Notes: generated by a model not told the origin, from the sequence alone. Positions 1 to 7,237 are shown, numbered from the stretch's first letter. The stretch is 14,025 nucleotides of DNA from Betaproteobacteria bacterium (GCA_009923345.1 RFTR01000032.1:1-14025); one strand, 5' to 3'. Translations and numbers: made by a program.

Positions 1-983
1 TCAATCGACTTGGCCATTTCTTGGAAGGTGGTGCTGGTCGTGCGACCACAGCCCGGACATGCAGTCACGCTAGGCACAAAACTGCGCATACCCAAGGCTT
101 GCAAAATTTCAGACGCGATCACCACCTCTTGGGTGCGCGACTCACCGGGTTCAGGGGTAAGTGACACCCGAATGGTGTCGCCGATACCTTCTTGCAAAAG
201 AATCGACAAAGCGGTCGCAGAGGCCACAGTACCGCGCACCCCCATTCCAGCCTCGGTCAATCCGAGGTGCAATGCATATTGGCAACGCTTGGCCAGTTCG
301 CGGTAGACAGCGATCAAATCCTGCACGCTGCTGACCTTGCAACTCAACAAAATTTGCTGTGGTGCCAAACCCATTTTTTCTGCCAACTTGGCTGAATCAA
401 TTGCTGAAGTGATCAAGGCTTCGTACATCACTTGCTTGGATTCAAATGGCTGTGGCCTTTTGGCGTTGGCGTCCATCAAACTCGCGAGCAACTCTTGGTC
501 CATGCTGCCCCAGTTCACACCAATGCGCACAGCTTTGTCGTAACGGATAGCCGCTTCGATCATCTGACCAAACTGTTTGTCGTGCTTATCGCCTTTGCCC
601 ACATTGCCTGGGTTGATACGATATTTCGACAAGGCCTTTGCGCACTCTGGATAGTCGGTCAGCAAACGGTGGCCGTTGTAATGAAAGTCGCCAATCAAAG
701 GCACATGGACATCCATGCGGTCCAACTGTTCACGAATGTGCGGCACGGCTTGCGCAGCTTCTGGTGTATTGACCGTGATGCGCACCAACTCTGACCCAGC
801 CAAGGCCAGTTCTTTGACCTGAATGGCTGTGCCAATCACGTCCTCAGTGTCGGTATTGGTCATGGACTGAACGCGCACGGGAGCGTCACCGCCCACGGTG
901 ACAACATGATCGCCCCAAGAGACGCGGGCTTGCAAGGTGTTGCGAACACTGGGAACGGCAAAGGCAATCGGGTTAACGTCCAT
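1..983 (-). CDS. ispG: 4-hydroxy-3-methylbut-2-enyl-diphosphate synthase (IspG/GcpE), 3' end beyond the window
   Basis: Cytosolic Fe-S enzyme of the MEP isoprenoid pathway. It reductively converts methylerythritol cyclodiphosphate to HMBPP. I translated the minus strand from the ATG at 983: about 327 residues run to the left edge without a stop. Family signatures in order are QSMTNTDT, RITVN, PLIGDFHYNGH, YRINPGNVG, RIGVNWGS, LHLGLTEAG, IGDTIRVSLTPEP and CPGCGRT. C309 and C312 of the CPGC motif are two of the three ligands of the 4Fe-4S cluster; the third lies beyond the window. The first cysteine falls about 39 residues later than in E. coli IspG (C270), consistent with the longer form I recall from betaproteobacteria. 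The start is fixed by a strong Shine-Dalgarno (988-994). It is the last visible gene of the rlmN-pilF-rodZ-ispG unit, 32 bp after the rodZ stop. Confidence 0.97.
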   Translation of the reverse strand, partial: MDVNPIAFAVPSVRNTLQARVSWGDHVVTVGGDAPVRVQSMTNTDTEDVIGTAIQVKELALAGSELVRITVNTPEAAQAVPHIREQLDRMDVHVPLIGDFHYNGHRLLTDYPECAKALSKYRINPGNVGKGDKHDKQFGQMIEAAIRYDKAVRIGVNWGSMDQELLASLMDANAKRPQPFESKQVMYEALITSAIDSAKLAEKMGLAPQQILLSCKVSSVQDLIAVYRELAKRCQYALHLGLTEAGMGVRGTVASATALSILLQEGIGDTIRVSLTPEPGESRTQEVVIASEILQALGMRSFVPSVTACPGCGRTTSTTFQEMAKSI

Positions 984-987
984 CAAA

Positions 988-994
988 CACCTCC
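988..994 (-). promoter_or_regulatory. Strong Shine-Dalgarno of ispG
   Basis: On the minus strand this reads GGAGGTG, with the GGAGG core 6 nt before the ispG ATG. It is the clearest ribosome binding site in the window. It lies in the 32-bp gap after rodZ, so ispG is likely translated independently even though it is probably cotranscribed with the genes before it. Confidence 0.85.
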
Positions 995-1015
995 GAACTA
1001 TTTGTCATTTGGATT

Positions 1016-1678
1016 TCAACGTCCATTGGTCACACCTGGAGGGACCGTCAGCGGAAGATTTGTCAATATGTCGCTCGCAGGCAATTGGGGTGTCACCGCC
1101 ATCGGTGTCGCAGCAGAAGCAGGAATTGCTGCAGATTGCACGGGCGTGACCACCATAGTGATCTCTCGGCCTTCGCTGGGGGCTACAGGAGATACCACGG
1201 GAGCAACCACGCCAGTGACGTCATGGTTGTCTTTGAAAACGATCCAATGCTGCACCTCCGGCCAAACCGCTAGGCACAAGGCCAAGAAGAAAAAACCCAA
1301 AGCCGCCCAACGCATCGGTGAGAAAAACACGTTGAGGTTGTCAAAAGTAGATTGCGGCAAAAGCGACGGACGACTGAGGGGAGAGTTCAGGCCTTTTTCA
1401 TTGTGCGCACCCAGCTTGGAATTGTCGTGCTGGGGCAGCAAAGCCAAGATGGGCGCCGCATCCGTTTGGAGCTGTCGGCATACCGCCAATGAAAGAGAGC
1501 GCACAAACATAGCGTCGTGCAGTTGGTCCCAATCATTGTTTTCCAACGCTTCAAGCTTGGTAACAGAGACGCGCAATACATTGGCCAAATCTATCAAAGA
1601 GACTTTTTGGTCGAGCCGATAGTTACGCAGCAAGTCGCCTGCGGTGGTGTTCGGGTTCGTAAGGTCTGAATCGGTCAT
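1016..1678 (-). CDS. rodZ: RodZ-like helix-turn-helix membrane protein, short form without a C-terminal domain
   Basis: RodZ links MreB filaments to the inner membrane and supports rod shape. This 220-residue protein has an N-terminal HTH_25-type helix-turn-helix at about 13-70 (GDLLRNYRLDQKVSLIDLAN, then KLEALENNDW), a polar linker, one membrane segment at about 122-140 (MRWAALGFFFLALCLAVWP), and a Pro/Ala/Val-rich tail to residue 220. Canonical RodZ continues with a periplasmic beta domain (DUF4115), which is missing; the reading frame ends cleanly before ispG. I chose the ATG at 1678 because its ATGA overlaps the pilF stop. A GTG at 1705 in the same frame would overlap pilF further. No Shine-Dalgarno is visible, so translation is probably coupled to pilF. 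Location between pilF and ispG is the classic rodZ locus. The symbol is by domain and synteny; function without the beta domain is uncertain. Confidence 0.82.
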   Translation of the reverse strand: MTDSDLTNPNTTAGDLLRNYRLDQKVSLIDLANVLRVSVTKLEALENNDWDQLHDAMFVRSLSLAVCRQLQTDAAPILALLPQHDNSKLGAHNEKGLNSPLSRPSLLPQSTFDNLNVFFSPMRWAALGFFFLALCLAVWPEVQHWIVFKDNHDVTGVVAPVVSPVAPSEGREITMVVTPVQSAAIPASAATPMAVTPQLPASDILTNLPLTVPPGVTNGR

Positions 1679-2553
1679 TTGTCGTCGAATTTTCGCCCAA
1701 GCCACAGAGCCGCTTGTGGGGAGTTAGCAAATTTTTGAGCCAGTCGTTCACCAAGGGTGTTCATTTCGCTTTCGAGTTTCAACGCACGGGCTAACAGCAC
1801 GCCCAACCACAAGCTGGAGGGCGTTGCTTGCGCTCCAGTGTTGATATCGCCCAACATACGACGCGCTTGGGATGGGTTGCCGTCTTGCCAATCCAACAAA
1901 GCCAACTCGAGGCGGGCTGTCGGGTCGTTGGGCGCAAAACCTAAGGCTTTCTCAAAACTATTGCGCGCCTGTACTGGTTGTTTGGAACGAACTTGGCAGA
2001 CTCCGTTGACCAACCAAGTTTGACCTAATTGGCGGTAACCGGGCTGCGAAATCGCCATGGCAAATTGGTACTGGGCAGATGAATACTTGCCTTGCTGACA
2101 CAGAAACCAACCGTAGTTGTGCAAGACAGCACCAATTTCATCGCCAGAAGTAGAGACGCGCGCAGTCAAACGAATCGCCGTCTCAAAACTTTGTTGCGCC
2201 AAATCCACGGCGTTGTTGCGTTGATGGATCAAGCCCAGCAAACTGTAGGCTTGTGCGAAATCGGGATCAATTTGCAGTGCCGCACGGGTTTCTTGCATCG
2301 CCGCGTCCATCTGCTCTTGCGCGAAATAGGCGCCGGCCAAAGTGATGCGTCGAATCGCGCGTTGGCGCACTGAGTCAGGCTCTGGTTGGGTCAATCGATC
2401 TATTTCAGCTTGCGATGTCGCCCGACTGCTGCAACCCTGCATTTGCAAGACCACCAAACTGCCAGCCAATACCAACAAGATTAGACGCAGCCAGGCTGAA
2501 AGAGCTTTCAATTGCTCGGATGCCATCGTAGAAGGCTGAGACACAGGCTTCAT
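1675..2553 (-). CDS. pilF: Type IV pilus biogenesis/stability lipoprotein PilF (PilW), TPR protein
   Basis: An outer-membrane pilotin-like lipoprotein. Family members help the PilQ secretin assemble and stabilise type IV pili. The 292-residue product has a lipoprotein signal: a positive N-region, a hydrophobic stretch at about 21-37, and a lipobox ending MQGC with the lipidated cysteine at C41. Tetratricopeptide repeats follow from about residue 64 to 235 (for example ITLAGAYFAQEQMDAAMQET, then LGLIHQRNNAVDLAQQSFET). The start at 2553 is supported by an ATGA overlap with the rlmN stop and by GGTGAG just upstream. A longer in-frame start near 2646 would overlap rlmN by about 95 bp and spoil the signal peptide; a second Met at residue 10 is possible. 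Synteny rlmN-pilF-rodZ-ispG is conserved in beta- and gammaproteobacteria. No pilus structural genes are in view. Confidence 0.92.
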   Translation of the reverse strand: MKPVSQPSTMASEQLKALSAWLRLILLVLAGSLVVLQMQGCSSRATSQAEIDRLTQPEPDSVRQRAIRRITLAGAYFAQEQMDAAMQETRAALQIDPDFAQAYSLLGLIHQRNNAVDLAQQSFETAIRLTARVSTSGDEIGAVLHNYGWFLCQQGKYSSAQYQFAMAISQPGYRQLGQTWLVNGVCQVRSKQPVQARNSFEKALGFAPNDPTARLELALLDWQDGNPSQARRMLGDINTGAQATPSSLWLGVLLARALKLESEMNTLGERLAQKFANSPQAALWLGRKFDDK

Positions 2554-3680
2554 AAACTCACCTGCGTCAGGGGAATTACCTTTTGCTTGGCCATACGGCT
2601 TTGCACTTGGGTGCGGTCTTTCACGTCTCCCGCTAACTGACCGCATGCGGCGTCGATATCGTCGCCGCGGGTTTTGCGCACGGTCGTCACAATGCCTGCT
2701 TTGCTCAAAACATCAGCAAAGGCATTGACTGTGGCCGCGTTGGATCGGGTCAAACCAGACTCGGGGAACGGGTTGAACGGAATCAAATTGAACTTGGCGT
2801 GGATGCGCTTGCTGGGATCGCGAGGCGACTGCACCAATTCGATCAGCGCTCGTGCATGCTCAGGTCGGTCGTTGACACCGTCCAGCATGCAGTATTCAAA
2901 GGTGATGAAGTCGCGTGGCGCATGGGCCAAGTAGCGGCGGCAAGCATCCATCAATTCGGCGATGGGGTATTTTTTGTTGAGCGGAACAAGTTGGTCGCGC
3001 ATTGCGTCGGTAGGCGCATGCAAAGAAACAGCGAGCGCAACCGGACAGTCGTCCCCCAAACGATCGATCATGGGAACTACCCCCGAGGTAGAGACCGTTA
3101 CGCGGCGGCGCGATAGTCCGTAACCATGGTCATCGAGCATGGCGCGCAAGGCAGGCACCAAGGCGCTGAAATTTTGCAAAGGCTCGCCCATGCCCATCAT
3201 CACCACGTTGGAAATCACACGCTCTTCGGTGTTGAATTCGCGGCGCAAGGAGTGCTCAGCAAACCAGAGTTGCGACAAGATTTCACCGCTGCTCAAGTTA
3301 CGGCTAAAACCTTGATGGCCAGTGGAGCAAAATCTGCAACCAACAGCACATCCAGCTTGAGAAGAAATGCACAAAGTGCCACGTTCTTCGCTGGGAATAA
3401 AAACGGTTTCGACCGCGTCGCCAGCGCCGACATCGAACAACCATTTGACGGTTCCGTCAGCTGAGTCGTGTCGCGACAGGATTTTGAGAGGGGCGATGTG
3501 CGCCGAGGTTTTGAGCTTTTCGCGCAGGCTTTTGGCCAAGTCTGACATGGCGTCAAAGTCTTGGGCGCCTTTTTGGTGGATCCAGCGAAACAGCTGGGTC
3601 GCGCGAAAGCGTTTCTCTCCGAGTTGCTCACAAAAAACGGCTAAACCGTCGAGATCAAAATCAAGCAGGTTGGCCGTCAT
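2550..3680 (-). CDS. rlmN: Dual-specificity 23S rRNA (A2503-C2)/tRNA (A37-C2) methyltransferase RlmN
   Basis: A radical-SAM enzyme that methylates C2 of adenosine 2503 in 23S rRNA and A37 in a subset of tRNAs, using two SAM molecules and a methyl-cysteine intermediate. The 376-residue length is normal. The cluster motif CAVGCRFC places cysteines at 111, 115 and 118. The SAM-binding MGMGEPLQN is at 162-170. The methyl-carrying cysteine is C346 in GDDIDAACGQL, preceded by TVRKTRGDD. E91 in AVETVFIP matches the conserved glutamate of the family. All catalytic residues are present. The ATG at 3680 has no evident Shine-Dalgarno. The gene lies 44 bp after ndk and its stop overlaps the pilF start by ATGA, so it heads a coupled pair with pilF. 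Confidence 0.98.
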   Translation of the reverse strand: MTANLLDFDLDGLAVFCEQLGEKRFRATQLFRWIHQKGAQDFDAMSDLAKSLREKLKTSAHIAPLKILSRHDSADGTVKWLFDVGAGDAVETVFIPSEERGTLCISSQAGCAVGCRFCSTGHQGFSRNLSSGEILSQLWFAEHSLRREFNTEERVISNVVMMGMGEPLQNFSALVPALRAMLDDHGYGLSRRRVTVSTSGVVPMIDRLGDDCPVALAVSLHAPTDAMRDQLVPLNKKYPIAELMDACRRYLAHAPRDFITFEYCMLDGVNDRPEHARALIELVQSPRDPSKRIHAKFNLIPFNPFPESGLTRSNAATVNAFADVLSKAGIVTTVRKTRGDDIDAACGQLAGDVKDRTQVQSRMAKQKVIPLTQVSL

Positions 3681-3696
3681 GGGGTTGCAAGCGCAA

Positions 3697-3714
3697 GCGG
3701 TGCTTAGGCGCCGC
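3697..3714 (-). other. Imperfect hairpin between ndk and rlmN
   Basis: Arms 3697-3703 and 3708-3714 pair around a 4-nt loop with one mismatch on the minus strand. No T-run follows it in the direction of ndk-rlmN transcription, so it is not a standard terminator. It might act as an RNA end-protecting or attenuating structure between the two genes, or be chance in a 44-bp gap. Confidence 0.3.
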
Positions 3715-3724
3715 CTATTGGCTT

Positions 3725-4144
3725 TTAGTAAACGTTCATTCCTGCGAAGAAGAACGCGATTTCAACTGCCGCTGTTTCAGGCGCGTCAGAGCCGTGCACG
3801 GCATTGGCGTCAATGCTGTCAGCAAAGTCTGCGCGGATGGTTCCAGGTGCAGCTTTCTTAGGGTCGGTAGCGCCCATCAAATCGCGGTTTTTAAGGATGG
3901 CGTTTTCGCCTTCGAGCACAGTGATCATGACAGGACCAGAGATCATGAATTCGACCAAATCTTTGAAGAAAGGACGCTCTTTGTGCACGGCGTAGAAAGC
4001 TTCGGCTTCGCCACGTGACAAATGGGCCATACGGGCAGCGACGATTTTGAGGCCAGCAGCTTCAAAACGTGCATAGATTTGGCCGATCACGTTTTTAGCA
4101 ACAGCGTCTGGCTTGATGATGGAGAGGGTACGTTGGGTGCTCAT
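3725..4144 (-). CDS. ndk: Nucleoside diphosphate kinase
   Basis: Cytosolic enzyme that transfers the gamma phosphate of ATP to NDPs through a phosphohistidine, balancing NTP and dNTP pools. The product is 139 residues, full length for the bacterial form. The catalytic histidine is H117 in NAVHGSD. Nucleotide-binding residues known from the family are present: K11, Y51, F59, R87, T93, R104 and N114. The ATG at 4144 has an AGGAA about 9 nt upstream. The gene sits 98 bp downstream of rluB and probably has its own promoter in that gap, while also feeding rlmN 44 bp further on. Nothing unusual is visible. Confidence 0.98.
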   Translation of the reverse strand: MSTQRTLSIIKPDAVAKNVIGQIYARFEAAGLKIVAARMAHLSRGEAEAFYAVHKERPFFKDLVEFMISGPVMITVLEGENAILKNRDLMGATDPKKAAPGTIRADFADSIDANAVHGSDAPETAAVEIAFFFAGMNVY

Positions 4145-4216
4145 GCGGGTCTTTTCCTGTGAGTGTTTTATGGGAACTTTTGGATGAAATTTTTAGCGTC
4201 TTTGTCCAAGCCCGAG

Positions 4217-4222
4217 ATTTTA
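4217..4222 (-). promoter_or_regulatory. Candidate -10 element of an ndk promoter
   Basis: On the minus strand this reads TAAAAT, within GGGTTAAAATCTCGGG, an arrangement often seen at sigma-70 promoters in Burkholderiales. It lies in the 98-bp rluB-ndk gap and would give a leader of roughly 65 nt before the ndk ATG. I see no good -35 hexamer at 16-18 bp, so the call rests on the -10 and its position only. Confidence 0.4.
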
Positions 4223-4242
4223 ACCCGCCTCAGGGGTTTGCC

Positions 4243-5424
4243 CTAGGGTCTTCGGGGTTTAGGCTTACCAACCAAACCCGCGCGAAAGGCTTTTTCGCCA
4301 GCTTTTTTACGCTGGCGCTCCATGGCAAGACTTTCGGCACCTATATATCCCACAGAGGTCTTCAAGGGATCAGGTGCTGCACCCTTATTTGGTCGTGCAC
4401 GCACCAAGCGCTCTGGACCGCTGGAACGTTCTTCCGGCTGGCGCGGTGTGGAAGGCCTAGGGCCGACGCTGTTGCCACGTCTACGGCTGTTCGCACGTTC
4501 TGCGCGGTGATCACGGCTGGGGCCACTTTGCAGGGGCGCTTTGGCACCGACGGCTTGCATCAAGGCACGAATGTCGTGTTCTCGGAGTTCCACAAACGCA
4601 CCGCGTTTGAGTCCACGCGGTAACACCATCGCGCCATAACGGATACGGATTAAACGGCTTACTGCATGGCCCACAGCCTCAAACATGCGGCGTACTTCGC
4701 GGTTACGTCCTTCAGAAATCGTGACCCGGTACCAGCAGTTAGAACCTTCACCACCACCCTCTTCGATCGAACCAAATTGGGCCAAGCCGTCTTCTAATGT
4801 GATGCCATCCAACAGGCTTTGTTTTTGCTCGTTACTGAGCTTACCCAATGAACGCACTGCGTACTCACGCTCTAAGCCAAAACGCGGATGCATGAGCTGG
4901 TTGGCGAGTTCGCCTGAACTGGTCAACAGCAACAGGCCCTCGGTATTTAGGTCGAGGCGCCCAACCGATTGCCACTTGCCTTGGTACAAGCGCGGCAATC
5001 GACGAAATACGGTAGGACGGTTTTGTGGATCGTCATGCGTCACCACTTCGCCCGCAGGCTTGTGATAAGCAATCACACGGGGAGCGGGTGGCGCGATACG
5101 CACCTTGACCAATTTGCCGTTGACTTTGATTTGGTCGCCAAACTGTACCCGTTGGCCCACGTGCGCAGGTTCTTGGTTGACGGACACATGGCCATCGGCA
5201 ATCAGTCGCTCCATCTCGATACGTGAACCCAAGCCCGACTGGGCTAAGACCTTGTGCAACTTGGGCGATTCCGCTTGGGGCAGGAGCACGCGCTTAAGCG
5301 GCGTGACCTCTTCTTTGGCCAATTCCGCATCGAATTGACCAGAGACTACGTCTGAGAACTCAATGCGAGGGGCTTCTTCTTCGTCTGCTGGGACCAAAGG
5401 GATATCTTTGGGATCAGGCATCAT
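4243..5424 (-). CDS. rluB: 23S rRNA pseudouridine(2605) synthase RluB family, with long basic C-terminal tail
   Basis: Isomerises a uridine of the peptidyl-transferase region of 23S rRNA (position 2605 in E. coli) to pseudouridine. From the ATG at 5424 the product has 393 residues. An acidic N-terminal stretch is followed by an S4 RNA-binding domain at about 54-104 (KLHKVLAQSGLGSRIEMERL) and the RsuA/RluB catalytic domain, with the nucleophile D158 in GRLDLNTEGLLLL and a later GRNREVRRMFEAVGH motif. A tail from about 295 to 393 is rich in Arg, Pro, Gly and Ser and looks disordered. The start overlaps the end of scpB by 11 bp and has no clear Shine-Dalgarno, so coupling to scpB is likely. A second ATG follows directly at 5421; a GTG at 5505 is in frame but would overlap scpB by 92 bp. 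RluE or RluF cannot be excluded, but scpB-rluB linkage favours RluB. Confidence 0.93.
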   Translation of the reverse strand: MMPDPKDIPLVPADEEEAPRIEFSDVVSGQFDAELAKEEVTPLKRVLLPQAESPKLHKVLAQSGLGSRIEMERLIADGHVSVNQEPAHVGQRVQFGDQIKVNGKLVKVRIAPPAPRVIAYHKPAGEVVTHDDPQNRPTVFRRLPRLYQGKWQSVGRLDLNTEGLLLLTSSGELANQLMHPRFGLEREYAVRSLGKLSNEQKQSLLDGITLEDGLAQFGSIEEGGGEGSNCWYRVTISEGRNREVRRMFEAVGHAVSRLIRIRYGAMVLPRGLKRGAFVELREHDIRALMQAVGAKAPLQSGPSRDHRAERANSRRRGNSVGPRPSTPRQPEERSSGPERLVRARPNKGAAPDPLKTSVGYIGAESLAMERQRKKAGEKAFRAGLVGKPKPRRP

Positions 5425-6046
5425 GGGGGTGGTTGTCGGTTTCTGACGGCGTAGATTCTTCGGGAGCGTCTTCGATAGAAAGTTGTGCACTGTCTTCTTC
5501 TGCACTTAATTTTGCAAATGCATTCGCTTGTGCCTGTTCCGTGTCATAGACGGGCAATTGGTCTAAAGAGGCCAATCCCAGGTCATCTAAAAACTGTCGG
5601 GTGGTAGCAAACAAGGCGGGGCGACCCACAGTTTCCCGATGGCCAATCACCTCTACCCAACCACGGTCTTCGAGTTGCTTCAATACCAGCGAATTGATGG
5701 TGACACCGCGGATATCTTCTAAATCGCCACGCGTGACAGGTTGACGATAGGCAATGATGGCCAATGTTTCCATCGCGGCGCGAGTGTATTTGGGGGGTTT
5801 TTCGGGGTTGAGGCGGTCGAGATATTCGCGCATCTCAGGGCGACTTTGAAAGCGCCAACCGGTTGCGACTTGAACCAACTCGACGCCACGTTGCGTCCAT
5901 TCGAGCTGCAACTCTTCGAGCAAGGTTTTGATGGTGTCAACACCCAAGGCGTCATCGAATAGCACGCGCAGTTCGCGCGGCTGAATGGGTTGGTGAGAGC
6001 AAATCAATGCGGTCTCAAGGACACGCTTGGCATCCGCGGTGTTCAT
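5414..6046 (-). CDS. scpB: SMC-Scp complex subunit ScpB
   Basis: The winged-helix kleisin-associated subunit of the SMC-ScpAB condensin, acting in chromosome condensation and segregation in the nucleoid. The 210-residue product has tandem winged helices over about 1-160. Family signatures are VATGWRFQSRPEM, AAMETLAIIAYRQPVTRGDL, IRGVTINSLVLKQLEDRGWV and GRPALFATTRQFLDDLGL. The C-terminal 40 residues are acidic and probably disordered, as is common. The ATG at 6046 has GGAAAC upstream. scpA is not adjacent in this window. The gene follows a 147-bp gap holding a likely promoter and hairpins, and overlaps rluB at its end, forming a scpB-rluB pair. Confidence 0.95.
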   Translation of the reverse strand: MNTADAKRVLETALICSHQPIQPRELRVLFDDALGVDTIKTLLEELQLEWTQRGVELVQVATGWRFQSRPEMREYLDRLNPEKPPKYTRAAMETLAIIAYRQPVTRGDLEDIRGVTINSLVLKQLEDRGWVEVIGHRETVGRPALFATTRQFLDDLGLASLDQLPVYDTEQAQANAFAKLSAEEDSAQLSIEDAPEESTPSETDNHPHDA

Positions 6047-6074
6047 CGTGAAGTTTCCGGGGTTAATCTAGACA

Positions 6075-6088
6075 GAGCCCAAGGGCTC
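6075..6088 (-). other. Second inverted repeat in the scpB leader
   Basis: GAGCCC and GGGCTC form a perfect inverted repeat around 2 nt. It lies between the tetraloop hairpin and the scpB ribosome binding site. Its first three bases could instead extend the neighbouring stem, so the two structures may compete. No T-run follows. Confidence 0.4.
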
Positions 6089-6089
6089 A

Positions 6090-6105
6090 GCGCTTTCACA
6101 AGCGC
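6090..6105 (-). other. Perfect hairpin with GNRA-type tetraloop in the scpB leader
   Basis: The minus strand reads GCGCTT-GTGA-AAGCGC: six perfect pairs closed by a GUGA tetraloop in RNA. CTC before and GAG after can extend the stem past one bulged T. It would stand at the very 5' end of a transcript from the TAGAAT element. There is no following T-run, so it is not a terminator. Confidence 0.5.
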
Positions 6106-6113
6106 GAGGAGGC

Positions 6114-6119
6114 ATTCTA
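6114..6119 (-). promoter_or_regulatory. Candidate -10 element of the scpB promoter
   Basis: The minus strand reads TAGAAT here, one base from the sigma-70 consensus. It would start transcription near 6107, giving a leader of about 60 nt before the scpB ATG. No convincing -35 hexamer is visible at the usual distance. The same hexamer stands in front of bamD. Confidence 0.4.
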
Positions 6120-6193
6120 ACCGAGGCGTCGTTCTGGCAGCCTAAAACTCGTGGCTCGTCAAAACCTCTTCTAGCGCCTTAAAACTGCTCGAT

Positions 6194-7225
6194 TTAAGTC
6201 TTGGCCAAGCCCGCTTTCAAGTCCAAATGGTCTAGCAATTCGCGCATGTCTAGTGGGACTGGCGCCTCAAACGCCAAAGGCTCTCCAGAGATAGGGTGGA
6301 TAAAGCGCAAGCGATACGCATGCAAGGCCTGTCTGCTGATACCCAACTGCATGGGACCCGCGTATATTGCGTCGCCCAACAAAGGATGGCCGATATGCGC
6401 CATATGCACACGAATTTGGTGGGTCCGCCCCGTGTGCAAGACACAGCGCATTAAGCAGGCCTCTTCTTGCGAACTCAGGCATTCAAAACTGGTGTGGGCT
6501 GGTTTACCTGGCAAGCGCTCCAAATCGACAACCGCCATACGCAAGCGGTTGCGGTAATCCCGACCAATGGCACCTTCGACTTCGCGCAATGGGTTAGAAG
6601 AATTCCACTTACGGTAGGCCACCGCCAAATATTCACGGTGCACTTCTCGCTCCGCGATCATGGCGACCAAAGCTTCCATGGCTTTTCGGCTGCGTGCCAC
6701 CACCATCAAGCCGCTGGTATCTTTGTCCAAACGGTGCACGATGCCAGCACGAGGCAACATGACCGCTTGCGGATCAAGTGCCAACAAACCGTTCAGCAAT
6801 GTGCCACTCCAGTTACCGGGAGCGGGATGCACGACCAAGCCTGCAGGTTTATTGAGCACCCGAAGGTCTGCGTCTTCGTAGACAACTTCGAGCGCCATCT
6901 CCTCTGGTTTGAATGCCTGGCTTTGCGGCGTGGGTCGCAAAACAACTTGGTAATGCTCGCCAGCACGCACCTTGATGGACGGTTTGTTGATCAACCGTGC
7001 TTCAGGCAATACACAGTTCACACAACCTTCTGCTAAAAGTTGTTGCGAGTAGCTGCGCGAAAACTCAGGCAGCAATTGCGCCAATGCACGGTCTAAACGT
7101 TCGCCATGCATGGCAGTTGGAATCACCAAATCACGTTGCTCGAGTTCTGGGCCTTCAGCTATATCAACGATTTCGTCAGGTAATTCATCTGGCAGTGCAC
7201 CTGACTGCGCAAGCGAGGTGGGCAT
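6194..7225 (-). CDS. rluD: 23S rRNA pseudouridine(1911/1915/1917) synthase RluD
   Basis: Forms the three pseudouridines of helix 69 in 23S rRNA, important for ribosome assembly and function. From the ATG at 7225 the product has 343 residues. An acidic N-terminal extension is followed by an S4 RNA-binding domain at about 42-96 (ERLDRALAQLLPEFSRSYSQ) and the RluA-type catalytic domain, with D167 in the family motif HRLDKDTSGL and a HTGRTHQIRVHM motif later. An upstream TTG at 7261 is in frame and would add 12 residues; neither start has a good Shine-Dalgarno. The gene diverges from bamD, as in E. coli and Neisseria, which supports RluD over RluC or RluA. The pgeF gene that follows rluD in E. 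coli is absent: a 147-bp gap leads to scpB. Confidence 0.95.
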   Translation of the reverse strand: MPTSLAQSGALPDELPDEIVDIAEGPELEQRDLVIPTAMHGERLDRALAQLLPEFSRSYSQQLLAEGCVNCVLPEARLINKPSIKVRAGEHYQVVLRPTPQSQAFKPEEMALEVVYEDADLRVLNKPAGLVVHPAPGNWSGTLLNGLLALDPQAVMLPRAGIVHRLDKDTSGLMVVARSRKAMEALVAMIAEREVHREYLAVAYRKWNSSNPLREVEGAIGRDYRNRLRMAVVDLERLPGKPAHTSFECLSSQEEACLMRCVLHTGRTHQIRVHMAHIGHPLLGDAIYAGPMQLGISRQALHAYRLRFIHPISGEPLAFEAPVPLDMRELLDHLDLKAGLAKT

Positions 7226-7237
7226 CAGTTGAGCCGA

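Noticed and set aside
906..1622. Plus-strand open frame of 238 codons opposite ispG and rodZ
   Set aside because: It lies antisense to two well-supported genes, has low-complexity shadow composition, no Shine-Dalgarno and no recognisable motif.
2550..2646. Longer pilF start near 2646
   Set aside because: It would overlap rlmN by about 95 bp and put a charged, Pro-rich stretch before the lipoprotein signal; the ATGA overlap and GGTGAG at 2553 fit better.
4241..4248. CCCTAGGG palindrome at the end of rluB as a possible terminator stem
   Set aside because: The arms are only 4 bp without a loop and no T-run follows on the minus strand; it overlaps the stop codon and is probably chance.
6467..7036. 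Plus-strand open frame of 189 codons opposite rluD
   Set aside because: Antisense to a clear pseudouridine synthase; rich in His, Gln and Cys in a way typical of a shadow frame.
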